Counted from the first letter of the stretch, positions 1-9,518 are shown. The stretch is 64,000 nt of DNA from Flavobacteriaceae bacterium (GCA_026709415.1 JAPOSZ010000003.1:1-64000), one strand, 5' to 3'. Notes: generated by a model from the letters alone, not told the origin. Translations and numbers: made by a program.

Positions 1-70
1 TTCGACCAAATCCTCTATTTTAGCGGAAAGTCGAAATTTTAGTGCAAAGGTCTCTTCTGTTTAGCTCGAA

Positions 71-517
71 CTATTTGAAATATTTCTTAGGAACCCAAAG
101 CATCCCAAAACACTCCCCCTTTTCTTTGTGGATATTTTTGTGATGAATTTTATGGGCCCGTCGGATCCCACGAGCGTATCTGTTATTGGTTTTTCGAAAT
201 ATTTTAAACCGTTGGTGGATAAAAATATCGTGTACTAAAAAATAGGTTAATCCATAAAGAAAGATGCCGATGCCAATGGGCAACCCCAACCAAAATGATT
301 GATAAATATACAAATAGACAAATATCATACTGATGATGGCGTAAATCAGAAAAAAGGTATCGTTTCTCTCAAACCAAGAATGATGATCTTTTTTGTGATG
401 GTCTTTATGTAATACCCAAAGGGGTCCATGCATGATGTATTTATGAGTAAACCATGCAACAAATTCCATAAATGCAAAAGCTGATAAAAGCGTCAAAACC
501 CAAATAATGGTATTCAT
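71..517 (-). CDS. crtZ: beta-carotene hydroxylase, CrtZ type
   Basis: Membrane di-iron hydroxylase of the fatty acid hydroxylase superfamily, expected to add the 3-hydroxyl groups to beta-carotene rings to make zeaxanthin. The 148-residue length fits CrtZ. The histidine clusters that hold the iron atoms are visible: H25-H30 (HKYIMH), H37/H40/H41 (HKDHH), H96-H101 and H122/H125/H126 (HKIHH). Hydrophobic membrane segments lie at about residues 5-22, 55-75 and 78-96. It follows crtB on the same strand with a 10-bp gap, so the two are probably one carotenoid operon. The 70 bases beyond its stop hold no gene that can be supported. The family call is firm; exact substrate specificity is inferred. 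Confidence 0.9.
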   Translation of the reverse strand: MNTIIWVLTLLSAFAFMEFVAWFTHKYIMHGPLWVLHKDHHKKDHHSWFERNDTFFLIYAIISMIFVYLYIYQSFWLGLPIGIGIFLYGLTYFLVHDIFIHQRFKIFRKTNNRYARGIRRAHKIHHKNIHKEKGECFGMLWVPKKYFK

Positions 518-527
518 AGATTAATTT

Positions 528-1361
528 TTATATACAGTTAAGTTTTATATATGATTCAAAAATGACCCATAATTTTTCCTTATTGGAAACCCGAATTCTA
601 CTTTCTTTAATTTTTTTAACGGATGATTTTTTGAGTTTTTTTAAGAGCCGCTTATAGTATTGATAAGCAATATAAACACTGGTTTTTGCCGATTTTGGAA
701 GTTTTAAAATACCTGGATACGCTAACTTAAACTCTCGTTCGATATCTTCAATGATCTTGAGTTTTGTTGATTGATTTAATTTTTGAGAATGTAAAATGGG
801 GAAGTAATTTCTTTTTCTCACATATAAATCATCTTTTAAATCACGTAAAAAATTGACTTTTTGAAAAGCAGAACCAAGAGAAACGGCCGTATCTTTAAGC
901 TTTTCATAATCTGCTTGATTTCCTTTGGTAAATATCTTTAAACACATCAAACCTACCACATTGGCAGACCCCCAAACATATTTTTTAAGTTTTTCTTCTG
1001 TATCACAACCTAGATATTCGAGGTCATATCGCATACTATGTATAAACGAAAACACCAAATTCTCTTCAAAATTGAATTGATGATAAGTTTGTTGAAATGC
1101 ATTGAGAATTGGATTAGCACTGATACGATATTGAATTGCAAATCTCAAATCTTGTTCAAATTGATCTAATAATTCATTTTGCGGATAATCGTGAAATGTG
1201 TCGACGATTTCGTCGGCCATTCTGACAAAAGCATAAAGATTATACACATGGGGACGTACTGATTTATTTAAAACTTTGGAGGCATAAGAGAATGATGTGC
1301 TATAAGAACGTATGAATAGTTTGCTAGTTTTATTGCAAGTGTTATCATACAGTTTTTTCAT
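528..1361 (-). CDS. crtB: phytoene synthase
   Basis: Joins two geranylgeranyl diphosphates head to head into phytoene, the first committed step of C40 carotenoid synthesis. It belongs to the trans-isoprenyl diphosphate synthase (squalene/phytoene synthase) family. The two Asp-rich Mg-diphosphate motifs are visible: D50-EIV-D54 and the NFLRDLKDD segment at 170-178 (D174, D177, D178). The 277-residue length is normal for Bacteroidota CrtB. It is the first gene of the crtB-crtZ pair. Squalene synthase is a related alternative, but the crtZ neighbour favours phytoene synthase. No crtI or cyclase is in the window. Confidence 0.9.
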   Translation of the reverse strand: MKKLYDNTCNKTSKLFIRSYSTSFSYASKVLNKSVRPHVYNLYAFVRMADEIVDTFHDYPQNELLDQFEQDLRFAIQYRISANPILNAFQQTYHQFNFEENLVFSFIHSMRYDLEYLGCDTEEKLKKYVWGSANVVGLMCLKIFTKGNQADYEKLKDTAVSLGSAFQKVNFLRDLKDDLYVRKRNYFPILHSQKLNQSTKLKIIEDIEREFKLAYPGILKLPKSAKTSVYIAYQYYKRLLKKLKKSSVKKIKESRIRVSNKEKLWVIFESYIKLNCI

Positions 1362-1824
1362 GGCTTATGATTGCTCTGATTTAATGGCCTGTTAAGGTGA
1401 TGTAAAATTAATTAAACTAAATTCAGAGTGCCTCTTCAATGGGAAAATAGAATGGCCATTTTTCATGCTACTAAAGCCGATGAAAGTTTCCATATTTTGA
1501 TATGAATCACAGAAAGTTGTTTACTATAAAATCGCATAAAAATACCAATGTGCCACCCAAGTATGAGTTTGAATTTGCATTATTGAGAACATACAAATTA
1601 ATAGATTGATCTCCAAGAGGTTTACGACTTCTAATAATCTAAACGAACCATATCCTTATTAAGGATGTTCGTTTTAATGATGTCCATCATCAGATTTACC
1701 GTTTTAAAGCATTCAATTATGATGAATAGATGGTATAAAATCTGTGGAATTATATTCTAAGGTGGCAAAAGCATAGCCAAAACAGCTCAATTCTGAGAAT
1801 GACAATTCTCTTAAGTTTGTTAAT
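1362..1824. other. intergenic stretch with one imperfect hairpin
   Basis: No supported gene lies here. One imperfect inverted repeat is visible at 1641-1674: outer arms AAACGAAC/GTTCGTTT and an inner ATCCTTA/TAAGGAT stem, with a three-base bulge and almost no loop. No T-tract follows on the plus strand, so it is not a clear terminator. The stretch lies upstream of a broken ATPase gene and may be decayed accessory DNA. Confidence 0.4.
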
Positions 1825-3010
1825 ATGAATTCCAAAAAAAATATAGTTTCCGATCGAGGAAGAGCTCATTATTTTCATGGAAGAAATTCAGAAATTGACG
1901 CTTTTCAAAAGATCCTGAAATTATCTAAAGCGGATGGAAAAGGTCATTCGATGTTGATACAAGGGGCTCCTGATGTTGGCAAAACCGCTTTATTAAGAGA
2001 GCTTGAAAAGAAAGGGGAGCAAGCTGGCTGGACAGTTTCTAAAATCGAATTAGATGCTTTATGGAATGTGAATGAATTACATAATGCTTTAATGGACGAT
2101 GAAGAGTATGAAAAAAAAACGAAAGAATACCAAGTGAATATCAAAGTGGCAAATGCTTCGATGCGTTATGATAAAAGGGAACAGACATTTTCTAAGACGA
2201 TACGGGCTATTAAAAAACCACATATCTTAGTATTGGATGAAGCTCAAATGATTGGTGTGGGGCAAGCTAAAGATAGTCCTGAAATGAAGCAAGCTTCTTA
2301 TGTGATGAGTCAACTGCATAATGTGGAATTAAAGCAAGGTTTGGTTTTTTTAATCGCTGGATTGAGTGATACCAGAAAGATTTTCAAGGATTTTAAAATA
2401 TCGAGATTTAATGATGATTGTGTGATTCATCTTAATCTATTAGAAAAAGAAGCAGAAAAAAGTATTCTGAAAGATTATTTAGTCAAAGGGGCTGGTGTGG
2501 ATCGACAACATCCTGATTTACATCATTGGATGGATCGAATGGTCAAAGAAACACATCGATGGGCCCATCATATTTCATGTTATGGACAAGTAGCTTCTAA
2601 GATGGTTAAAAGTAACGGAGGTTATTTATCTAACGATTTATTATCAGAAGTGTTAAAGGAATCTCGTCGTAAAAAAAAAGAATTATTGCAATGGTCGTTT
2701 TATTGAGTTAAATGAATCTCATAGAGCATCGATTTACCATGCTTTATTTGAAAATGAAGTGAAAGAAAACATTATTTCGGGAGGTCAGGTGGAGTTTGAT
2801 TTTGAAATCAATCCGATGATTAAAGATGCTCAAACGATGTTTTAAGATATTGTTTCCAGGGGAATTTTACAACCACGTCCTGATGGATTTTATCAAATCC
2901 CAATTCCATCGTTAAGAACATGGATGCTTCAAGAGTATCAACAACATTTAAAAATCATTAGTCAAAAACCAAGTCATAAGATACAACAATTAATCGCTTC
3001 GGTTCAATGA
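1825..3010 (+). pseudogene. AAA-type ATPase, frameshifted and interrupted
   Basis: The first 293 codons encode a P-loop ATPase: Walker A GAPDVGKTA near residue 47 and Walker B ILVLDEAQ near residue 135. The frame runs into a stop at 2704-2706, just after a run of nine A (2671-2679). Reading on in the frame that one extra A would restore gives a convincing C-terminal tail (2680-3010, with segments such as DGFYQIPIPSLRTWML), itself cut by one TAA at 2843-2845. One frameshift plus one stop in otherwise coding-like sequence points to a decaying gene of about 395 codons. A programmed -1 shift at the A run is possible in principle, but the later TAA argues against it. The substrate or partner of this ATPase is unknown. 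Confidence 0.75.
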
Positions 3011-3161
3011 CCAAAAGAAATGAAGTCGAATTATCAGAAAGCAATAGAGTAGTTTCAGTGCTTCGATAACTAAAGAGGAAAATCGGTTTACTCTATACTC
3101 AGATTTGGAAAAGATATGCCACTTTAGCATATAATTCTCAACACTTAGTTTTAAAAACTAG

Positions 3162-3247
3162 TGCGCACGAGAAGACTCGAACTTCCACGAGATTTAACTC
3201 CCACTAGGCCCTCAACCTAGCGCGTCTACCAATTCCGCCACGTGCGC
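3162..3247 (-). tRNA. tRNA-Leu (anticodon GAG)
   Basis: An 86-nt class II tRNA. The acceptor strand GCGCACG (complement of 3241-3247) pairs with CGTGCGC (complement of 3163-3169). The D-arm has GGTAGAC, the T-arm GTTCGAGTC, and there is a long variable arm as expected for leucine. The anticodon stem CTAGG/CCTAG encloses the loop TTGAGGG, giving anticodon GAG. The discriminator is A, and CCA is not encoded. It lies between the broken ATPase and a housekeeping block. Confidence 0.95.
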
Positions 3248-3349
3248 AAAGTTTGAAAGGGACGAAAATACAAATTCAGTAGAGGAAAACTAAAGAATAT
3301 CATTGATGAAACCTTTTAACTTTAACGTGCTGAATGGCTAGTCTTTAAT

Positions 3350-4129
3350 CTAAAAATTTTCAAACACCCCTAATCCAAATAAAGCAAAATCATACTTTAC
3401 CGGATCTACGGAATCAAATTTTCTCAAATTGGCATCCAATTCAACCAATGTTTTAAAATCTGGGGTTCTCTTGGTAATCAATCCTAGTTTTAGAGCCACT
3501 TGGTGCGTATGAATATCAAGGGGACAGGACAATATGGAAGAAGGAATATCTTTCCAAATACCAAAGTCTACTTTTCTTTTCGAACTTCTGACCATCCATC
3601 TCAAAAAGAGATTGATTCTTTTGGACGCCGATCCGTTAAATGGATCAGAAATATGTTTTCTTGTTCGTTTTAAATGAGGCCACATGAAAAATTCCTTTTT
3701 AAAATCATGAATAGTTTTGTATAGATTTTCCATTGAGCGGTTAAAAGAAAACAGTGGTTGAAGACCTCCTTTTTCTTTGTAAATCCCATGAAGTGCTTTT
3801 ATAAAATATAGCATATCGTCTCTCTGGAATGTTCTATGAGCAAAATATTGGAATCTACTAAGATCCTTTGAAGAGTGATTGATAATAAAATCATAAGGAT
3901 TCTTCTCAAACAATTCCAACATTTTAAATCCACTATTGATGATGCTTTTACGATTTCCCCAGGCAATAGTGGTGATTAAAAACCCGATAATCTCAATATC
4001 TTCTTTGAGACTAAAACGGTGCGGTATTTGAATGGGATCGGAATCAATAAATTCTTCTGATTCGTACAGATGGGCTTTTTGATCAAGAAAATCCTTTAAT
4101 CTCTTTTGATCATCAGATAACTTGACCAT
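3350..4129 (-). CDS. TIGR02757 family protein
   Basis: A 259-residue protein recognised as the conserved, uncharacterised TIGR02757 (DUF2400-type) family, which is widespread in Bacteroidota. Visible markers are the N-terminal segment with FSLKEDIEIIGFLITTIAWGN-like spacing and a C-terminal region with DIHTHQVALKLGLI and YDFALFGLGV. The distribution suggests a core cytoplasmic function, but none is established. It overlaps the 3' end of the upstream ABC ATPase gene by 17 bp on the same strand, so the two are co-transcribed. Confidence 0.85.
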   Translation of the reverse strand: MVKLSDDQKRLKDFLDQKAHLYESEEFIDSDPIQIPHRFSLKEDIEIIGFLITTIAWGNRKSIINSGFKMLELFEKNPYDFIINHSSKDLSRFQYFAHRTFQRDDMLYFIKALHGIYKEKGGLQPLFSFNRSMENLYKTIHDFKKEFFMWPHLKRTRKHISDPFNGSASKRINLFLRWMVRSSKRKVDFGIWKDIPSSILSCPLDIHTHQVALKLGLITKRTPDFKTLVELDANLRKFDSVDPVKYDFALFGLGVFENF

Positions 4130-4775
4130 CTTTTAATGAAATAATTTTATCAGCTTGTTTAGCCAGTTTTTGGTTGTGAGTTACAATGACAAAACAACAA
4201 CCAAACTGTTTTCTAACTTCAAAAAACAACTCATGTAAGGTATTGGCATTATCAGAATCTAGATTACCCGTAGGTTCATCAGCCAATATTAATTTAGGAC
4301 TATTAATCAATGCACGAGCCACAGCTACTCTTTGCTGTTCACCACCTGACAATGTTTTGGGTTTTTGATGAGCTTGCGTTTCAACATTTAACCTTTCCAA
4401 TAAACTAAATGCCAATTGTTTGGCTTTTTTTTTTGAAACGCCTTTGATTAGTGCGGGAAAACAAATATTTTCCAATGCGGTGAATTCGGGCAATAATCCA
4501 TGAAACTGAAAAACAAATCCCAATGATTGATTTCTGAATTGAGCCAATTGTTTTGAAGTTTTGTTTTCGATGGGTGTTCCATTGATGGATAGAAAAAAAT
4601 CTTTTCTCTTATCCGCATTTTCTAAAGTTCCCAAAATATGAAGTAGAGTAGTCTTTCCAGCTCCTGATGGACCAACGATGGAGACAACTTCTCCTTCAGA
4701 AATATCGAGGTTAATCCCTTTTAAAACCTCTAGGTTTCCATAGGTTTTAAAAATATTTCTAGCCGTAAGTAACAT
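4113..4775 (-). CDS. ABC transporter ATPase, LolD type
   Basis: A 220-residue ATP-binding subunit of the MacB/LolD class. Walker A GPSGAGKTTL lies near residues 34-43, signature LSGGEQQRVAVARAL near 142-156, and Walker B LILADEPTGNLDS near 162-174; the Q-loop and switch His (VIVTHN) are also present. Members power lipoprotein release (LolCDE) or MacB-type export. No permease gene is next to it, so the exact transporter cannot be named; an orphan LolD-like ATPase is common in Bacteroidota. It overlaps the following TIGR02757 gene by 17 bp. Confidence 0.85.
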   Translation of the reverse strand: MLLTARNIFKTYGNLEVLKGINLDISEGEVVSIVGPSGAGKTTLLHILGTLENADKRKDFFLSINGTPIENKTSKQLAQFRNQSLGFVFQFHGLLPEFTALENICFPALIKGVSKKKAKQLAFSLLERLNVETQAHQKPKTLSGGEQQRVAVARALINSPKLILADEPTGNLDSDNANTLHELFFEVRKQFGCCFVIVTHNQKLAKQADKIISLKDGQVI

Positions 4776-4873
4776 ATTGAACCGACAAATTTAATTTTTA
4801 GGCGTTTTGAAGTTACAATATGAACTGAACATTAACGTAAAATTACTATTATATTTAACTAAATTTAACGCCA

Positions 4874-5437
4874 GTGAAATCCCTCGAATTGATTTATCTC
4901 GCTGGTGGTTGCTTTTGGTGTACAGAAGCCATATTTGGTCAGATCAAGGGGGTCCATGAAGTCGTCCCAGGCTATATGGGTGGTACAAAATCGAATCCTA
5001 GCTATCAAGAAGTCTGTGTCGGAACGACTAATCATGCTGAAGTGGTACAAATCAGTTATGATACTAGAAAAACGCAATTAACCGATATACTATTTGTCTT
5101 TTTCAATACCCATAATCCAACCACTCTCAATCGACAAGGTAATGACATAGGGACTCAATATCGCTCAGCGATTTTTTTTACGAGCAACCAACAAAAAAAA
5201 GTCGTAGATCAAGTATTAAAACAATTGGATGAAGAAAATATCTTTGAAGATCCCATCGTTACTCAGGTGACCAAAGCCAGCACATTTTATTCTGCTGAGG
5301 ATAAACACCACCAATACTATCAAAATAATCCACAAAATTCATATTGTCAGTTTATAATAAAACCCAAACTAGAACGTTTACATGAATACTTTACGGCATA
5401 CATCAAAAAGTCGGTCCGACAGAACCTAGTTAAATAG
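4874..5437 (+). CDS. msrA: peptide-methionine (S)-S-oxide reductase MsrA
   Basis: Repairs oxidised methionine (S-sulfoxide form) in proteins. The catalytic motif GGCFWC is near residues 11-16, followed by the family pattern VVPGYMGG, EVCVGTTNHAEVVQI and FFNTHNPTTLNRQGNDIGTQYRS-like sequence. The 187-residue length is typical for a single-domain MsrA without an MsrB fusion. The start is GTG; no in-frame ATG precedes the catalytic motif at a sensible distance. It stands alone on the plus strand, and its 3' end overlaps the convergent DUF6787 gene by 12 bp. Confidence 0.93.
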   Translation: MKSLELIYLAGGCFWCTEAIFGQIKGVHEVVPGYMGGTKSNPSYQEVCVGTTNHAEVVQISYDTRKTQLTDILFVFFNTHNPTTLNRQGNDIGTQYRSAIFFTSNQQKKVVDQVLKQLDEENIFEDPIVTQVTKASTFYSAEDKHHQYYQNNPQNSYCQFIIKPKLERLHEYFTAYIKKSVRQNLVK

Positions 5438-5755
5438 CCTACCGAAACCAAAGATTCTTAAAAATCTTTTTATAAAATTCCAAAAGAATTTGAATTGCCC
5501 GAATAGAGTACCAACGATGATGAGTATGAATTTATAGACAATAAGAATAGACATTATCCGACAAGTATAATAAAGAGTATTACCAAAGAGACTATCAACA
5601 AAATTTTCTTTTGTTAAGCCGATAAAATCCAAAAAAGCATGACTGACTTCTAGACTAGTCATCCCCGTTATGGCAAAAACTAACAGAATAATCAATACTT
5701 GAAAATCAGATTGTATTCCCCAACGTTTTTTTAACTTATGCCAAACTTTTTTCAA
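5426..5755 (-). CDS. DUF6787-like small membrane protein
   Basis: A 109-residue protein with a basic N-terminus, a hydrophobic segment at about residues 21-37, a second at about 66-87, and a basic, aromatic C-terminus. It matches a conserved Bacteroidota membrane family (DUF6787 type) that often sits near serA/serC. Function is unknown. It follows serA with a 5-bp gap on the same strand and is probably co-transcribed with serC-serA. The family assignment is from memory of the pattern. Confidence 0.7.
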   Translation of the reverse strand: MKKVWHKLKKRWGIQSDFQVLIILLVFAITGMTSLEVSHAFLDFIGLTKENFVDSLFGNTLYYTCRIMSILIVYKFILIIVGTLFGQFKFFWNFIKRFLRIFGFGRLFN

Positions 5756-5760
5756 AAAAT

Positions 5761-6711
5761 TTATTTTAATAACTCAGAAATCTGTTGTGCTAATTCAAGA
5801 CCAATGCGTTCTTGAGCTTCTAAAGTAGCCGCTCCAATATGCGGGGATAACGACAGTTTGGGATGCATCAATAGCTTAATGCCTGGTTTAGGTTCTTGTT
5901 CAAAAGTGTCCAATCCGGCAAAGCTCAAATGACCACTATCAAGTGCTTGTATTAAATCATCTTCTTTAATCACACCACCGCGAGCTGCATTGATGATTCC
6001 AGCTCCTTTTTTCATTTGTTTTAATTCAGAGGCCGTGATTAAAGGTTTGTTCTGAGCAGGAACATGTAAAGTGATAAAATCAGAGGTTTTCAACAATTCA
6101 TCAAAGCCAATACTATGGATAGTCACATCGATACTTTGCCCATTAAAAACCTGGAGTTTAATAGTAACCTTATCGATATACTTATCCGTCCCAATAACAT
6201 TCATTCCCAGTCCAAATCCAATTTTTGCGACTTCTTGACCTATTCTTCCCAAGCCAACAACACCCAATTTTTTTCCTCTCAATTCGATACCACCACCATA
6301 CCTCTTTTTCAATTTTTTAAAATTGGTATCACCTTCTAGTGGCATGCTTCTATTCGAGTCATAAAGAAATCGCACCCCTGAAAAAAGATGCGCAAACACT
6401 AATTCAGCAACGGATTCTGAAGATGCTGCAGGAGTATTGATGACGTACAACCCTTTTTCCCTGGCATAATTCACTTCGATGTTATCCATTCCAACACCAC
6501 CTCGACCAATTAATTTTAGATGAGAACAAGAATCAATTAATTCTTTAGGAACTTGAGTTGCACTACGAACTAGCAAGGCGATGATATTATTTTGATTGAT
6601 GTAATCGATTAACTTTTTTTGCTCAACTTTTTGAGTGATGACAGTAAATCCTTGGTTTTCTAGTGCAGATTGACCTACCCTAGAAATTCCATCATTTGCA
6701 AGTATTTTCAT
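5761..6711 (-). CDS. serA: D-3-phosphoglycerate dehydrogenase
   Basis: First step of serine synthesis: 3-phosphoglycerate to 3-phosphohydroxypyruvate with NAD. At 316 residues it is the short form without the C-terminal ACT domain, so no serine feedback domain is visible. The NAD-binding GLGRIG is at residues 153-158; the catalytic region NAARGGVI and the SPHIGAAT histidine are present. It lies 3 bp downstream of serC on the same strand. Other 2-hydroxyacid dehydrogenases share the fold, but pairing with serC makes this assignment strong. Confidence 0.92.
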   Translation of the reverse strand: MKILANDGISRVGQSALENQGFTVITQKVEQKKLIDYINQNNIIALLVRSATQVPKELIDSCSHLKLIGRGGVGMDNIEVNYAREKGLYVINTPAASSESVAELVFAHLFSGVRFLYDSNRSMPLEGDTNFKKLKKRYGGGIELRGKKLGVVGLGRIGQEVAKIGFGLGMNVIGTDKYIDKVTIKLQVFNGQSIDVTIHSIGFDELLKTSDFITLHVPAQNKPLITASELKQMKKGAGIINAARGGVIKEDDLIQALDSGHLSFAGLDTFEQEPKPGIKLLMHPKLSLSPHIGAATLEAQERIGLELAQQISELLK

Positions 6712-6714
6712 AAA

Positions 6715-7776
6715 CTATCTATTTTCCAATCTTTTCATGCAATCCACCAATAATTCAACACTTTTGAGATCTAATGCATTATAAATAGAAGCTCGATAAC
6801 CGCCAACAGAACGATGTCCATTGAGTCCAACAATTCCTTCTGATTCCCATATTTGGTCAAAAATTTCTTTTTCAGATGGATCAACCAAATTAAAAACAGC
6901 ATTCATTTGACTGCGATCTTCTTTATTAGCAAATCCTCTAAATTTTGCATTCCGATCTATTTCTGAATAAAGTAAGGAGGCTTTTTGGTTGTTTTTTTTA
7001 TTTAGTTTTTTTAACCCTCCATTATCTTTAATCCATTGTAAATTCAACATGGTGGTATAAATGGCAAATACTGGAGGAGTATTGAATGAACTTTCTTTTG
7101 CTAGATGTAATTTATAATTCAACATGGATGGTAATTGCCGTTGAATCGTTTCTAATAGTGATTTTTTGACTACCACCAGGGCAACGCCTGCAGGACCTAG
7201 ATTTTTTTGAGCTCCAGCATAAAATAAATCAAACTTTTGATAATCAAGTGTTTTAGAGAAAATATCTGAACTCATATCAGCAATCAGTGGACAATCTACT
7301 TGAGGTATCTCAGAATATTGAGTGCCATAAATGGTGTTATTGGTTGTTATGTGAACATAATCTAATGTTGCCGTTTCTTCATCAAAAGAAACTGGAATAA
7401 AACTATAATCAGAATAAGCAGAGCTGGCAACCTCGATGATTTGACCATAATGTTTAGCTTCTTTGATAGCTTTGGCTGACCAAGAACCTGTATCACTATA
7501 ACCTGCTTTATTATTCAGGAAATTGGCAGCCACATTTAAAAATTGTGTACTGGCCCCTCCGTGTAAAAATAGAACACCATAATCATTATCTGATATACCA
7601 GCGATTTCTAAAACCAAAAGTTTTGTTTTTTGGAGTACTTCTTTAAATGCCGAACTTCTATGAGAAATTTCTAAAATGGACAATCCAGAACCATCAAAAT
7701 CAACAACCGACTGTGAAGCTTTTTGTAAGACACTTTTTGGTAAAATGGATGGGCCTGGATTAAAGTTGTGTTTCAT
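6715..7776 (-). CDS. serC: phosphoserine aminotransferase
   Basis: Second step of serine synthesis, a PLP enzyme using glutamate as amino donor; it also serves PLP biosynthesis in some bacteria. The N-terminal NFNPGPSILP, LHGGASTQF (about 71-79) and the PLP lysine in AGAQKNLGPAG (K191) are visible. The 353-residue length is normal. It heads a serC-serA-DUF6787 run with gaps of only a few bases. A promoter-like CATCTTTG on the minus strand lies just upstream. Confidence 0.95.
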   Translation of the reverse strand: MKHNFNPGPSILPKSVLQKASQSVVDFDGSGLSILEISHRSSAFKEVLQKTKLLVLEIAGISDNDYGVLFLHGGASTQFLNVAANFLNNKAGYSDTGSWSAKAIKEAKHYGQIIEVASSAYSDYSFIPVSFDEETATLDYVHITTNNTIYGTQYSEIPQVDCPLIADMSSDIFSKTLDYQKFDLFYAGAQKNLGPAGVALVVVKKSLLETIQRQLPSMLNYKLHLAKESSFNTPPVFAIYTTMLNLQWIKDNGGLKKLNKKNNQKASLLYSEIDRNAKFRGFANKEDRSQMNAVFNLVDPSEKEIFDQIWESEGIVGLNGHRSVGGYRASIYNALDLKSVELLVDCMKRLENR

Positions 7777-7895
7777 TGTAGTTTTGCAAAGATGATTGAA
7801 TGATGCTCTCTATGGGGATGATTTTAGATAATGATTTATCGCCATAAATCGGTATGCAAATATCGTAATTCGGACTACATCAAATCATTTATTCA

Positions 7896-7944
7896 AAAAT
7901 AAAAAGACATCAATTTTCAACGTTTTAAATCTATTGTGATGTCT
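7896..7944 (-). terminator. probable terminator after the acyl-CoA reductase gene
   Basis: On the minus strand, AGACATCA (complement of 7937-7944) pairs with TGATGTCT (complement of 7905-7912), followed directly by a T-rich tail. The stem is 8 bp and the loop is long (24 nt), so strength is doubtful. The position, about 100 nt past the acyl-CoA reductase stop and before serC, fits. Confidence 0.5.
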
Positions 7945-8041
7945 GTTAAATCGACACGTATCATCCATGATTTCCATATAAAATTTTATTGTCGAAACAT
8001 AGCGTTGAACTATTGATAAGAAACGTTTTAGAATCAGCCGA

Positions 8042-9091
8042 TTACAGGTTCATTAAAAAAGACATGGTGTCAATACCATCGGCATAATCCCATAATTGTG
8101 GGGATTGGCTAGTGCCAAATGAAATTGAGTTTTTAAATTCAGAATGTTTGCATACAACGCATTGAATTTCATTTTGTTTGTTGTCAATCTCCAGCTTTAC
8201 CCATTCAATAGACTTGTAAAATTCATAGTAAATAACAGAAATAGGGGAGCAGACGGCTTTGTTTTCTTGTAACAGAAAAAAATCGGCATCGACAAAGGGA
8301 ATATTTTGAAGAAAATTAATCGCTTTTTGATAGGTATAGTTGTTATGGAATTTGGAAGAATATCCCACATAATCATATTTTTTGAGTTTTTGGACAAAAT
8401 TTTTTAGATTATAATTTTCTGGAAAATAAATTTTAGAAACATTCCGGCAACCCAAACCATAATACATAAATAAATCAATACCTAAACGGTTAATTTCTTG
8501 AGGTGTTTCATCACCATTGAGTATGGCGATGGAGGATCTATTTCTTCTGAGAAGATTAGGGACGTGTCTGAAATAATATTCCAAATGATGTATTGTGTTA
8601 TTGGTCCCAGTAGCCATCACAGCATCATAACCCTTAAGCCTATCAACAAATTCAAAACAAGATGTTTCGACTATTTTTTCAATATAACTACAAAGGAATG
8701 GAATTAATTGATCGTCTTTGGAAGAACATTTTATGATAGGGTGGTGTCCCGATAGCCAAGCACAGATCACATCATGAAATCCTACTGCTGGGATATTGCC
8801 TGCTAAAATCAGTCCTATATTTTTTGGATTACTTATGTTCAGCGAGTAGGAATTTAGCCAATGTTCTAATTTTTCAATGGTAAAACATTCCACATACTTC
8901 TTCAGAGAATAAAGAACGTAATTTTCTGTAAACCATTTGTTTTTATCGTATACATCAAGTAATAGTTGATTAATTGAATTTGAAATTTTATTGCTTGAAT
9001 TTAAACTGACATGGATATATTCTCCCAATGCCACGAGCGCTTGAATTTTATCAGATGTGTTAATACTTGTATCGGAACTTCTAAATTTCAA
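8042..9091 (-). CDS. acyl-CoA reductase (LuxC-like)
   Basis: A 349-residue protein of the LuxC/acyl-CoA reductase family (aldehyde dehydrogenase fold), which reduces fatty acyl-CoA to aldehyde with NADPH in characterised members. The recognisable part is GLILAGNIPAVGFHD near residues 92-106 and the following WLSGHHPIIKCSSKD segment, plus GLGCRNVSKIY. In Bacteroidota this gene is regularly divergent from a ferredoxin gene and near serC, exactly as here. The two genes start back to back. The physiological substrate in non-luminous Bacteroidota is not established. Confidence 0.82.
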   Translation of the reverse strand: MKFRSSDTSINTSDKIQALVALGEYIHVSLNSSNKISNSINQLLLDVYDKNKWFTENYVLYSLKKYVECFTIEKLEHWLNSYSLNISNPKNIGLILAGNIPAVGFHDVICAWLSGHHPIIKCSSKDDQLIPFLCSYIEKIVETSCFEFVDRLKGYDAVMATGTNNTIHHLEYYFRHVPNLLRRNRSSIAILNGDETPQEINRLGIDLFMYYGLGCRNVSKIYFPENYNLKNFVQKLKKYDYVGYSSKFHNNYTYQKAINFLQNIPFVDADFFLLQENKAVCSPISVIYYEFYKSIEWVKLEIDNKQNEIQCVVCKHSEFKNSISFGTSQSPQLWDYADGIDTMSFLMNL

Positions 9092-9101
9092 TGTTTCAAT
9101 T

Positions 9102-9109
9102 TAACTTTG
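9102..9109 (+). promoter_or_regulatory. -7 box for the ferredoxin gene
   Basis: TAACTTTG matches the Bacteroidota -7 consensus TAnnTTTG. It would start transcription near 9114-9116, about 18 nt before the chosen ATG at 9133. No clear -33 TTG is visible. Confidence 0.5.
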
Positions 9110-9132
9110 CAAACCTAAGTATTAGGTCAAAA

Positions 9133-9486
9133 ATGGCTATCATCATTACAGACGAGTGCATCAATTGTGGGGCATGTGAGGTGGAGTGTCCTAACACGGC
9201 TATTTATGAAGGAGCTCAAGACTGGCGATATAGTGAAGGGACTTCTTTAAACGGACAGGTCCAATTTCCCAGTGGCCTGTTGGCAGATGCCGATGTGTTT
9301 CAAAAGCCCATCTCAGATGAGTACTATTTTATAGTCCCTGATAAGTGTACCGAGTGTAAAGGATTTCATGAAGAACCTCAATGCGCAGCCGTTTGCCCCG
9401 TCGATTGTTGTGTCTCCGATGAAGACCGAATTGAAACGGATGATCAATTACTTGGAAAACAAAAATTCATGCATCCCAAGGATTAA
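9133..9486 (+). CDS. 4Fe-4S ferredoxin, dicluster type
   Basis: A small electron carrier of 117 residues. The first cluster motif uses C9, C12, C15 and C19 (CINCGACEVECP). The second region CTECKGFHEEPQCAAVCPVDCC lies near residues 75-96 and has an insertion between the second and third cysteines, as in the Bacteroidota ferredoxins paired with acyl-CoA reductase. The start at 9133 is chosen because MAIIITDECI is the typical N-terminus and a -7 box lies just upstream; an in-frame ATG at 9091 would add 14 residues with no family support. It is followed 32 bp later by ychF. Confidence 0.9.
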   Translation: MAIIITDECINCGACEVECPNTAIYEGAQDWRYSEGTSLNGQVQFPSGLLADADVFQKPISDEYYFIVPDKCTECKGFHEEPQCAAVCPVDCCVSDEDRIETDDQLLGKQKFMHPKD

Positions 9487-9518
9487 CTTGATTCATTAAT
9501 ATTTTCATAATCTTTTAA

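Noticed and set aside
2671..2679. Programmed -1 frameshift at the A run of the AAA ATPase
   Set aside because: The downstream frame contains another stop at 2843, so a frameshift would not give a full product; decay is simpler.
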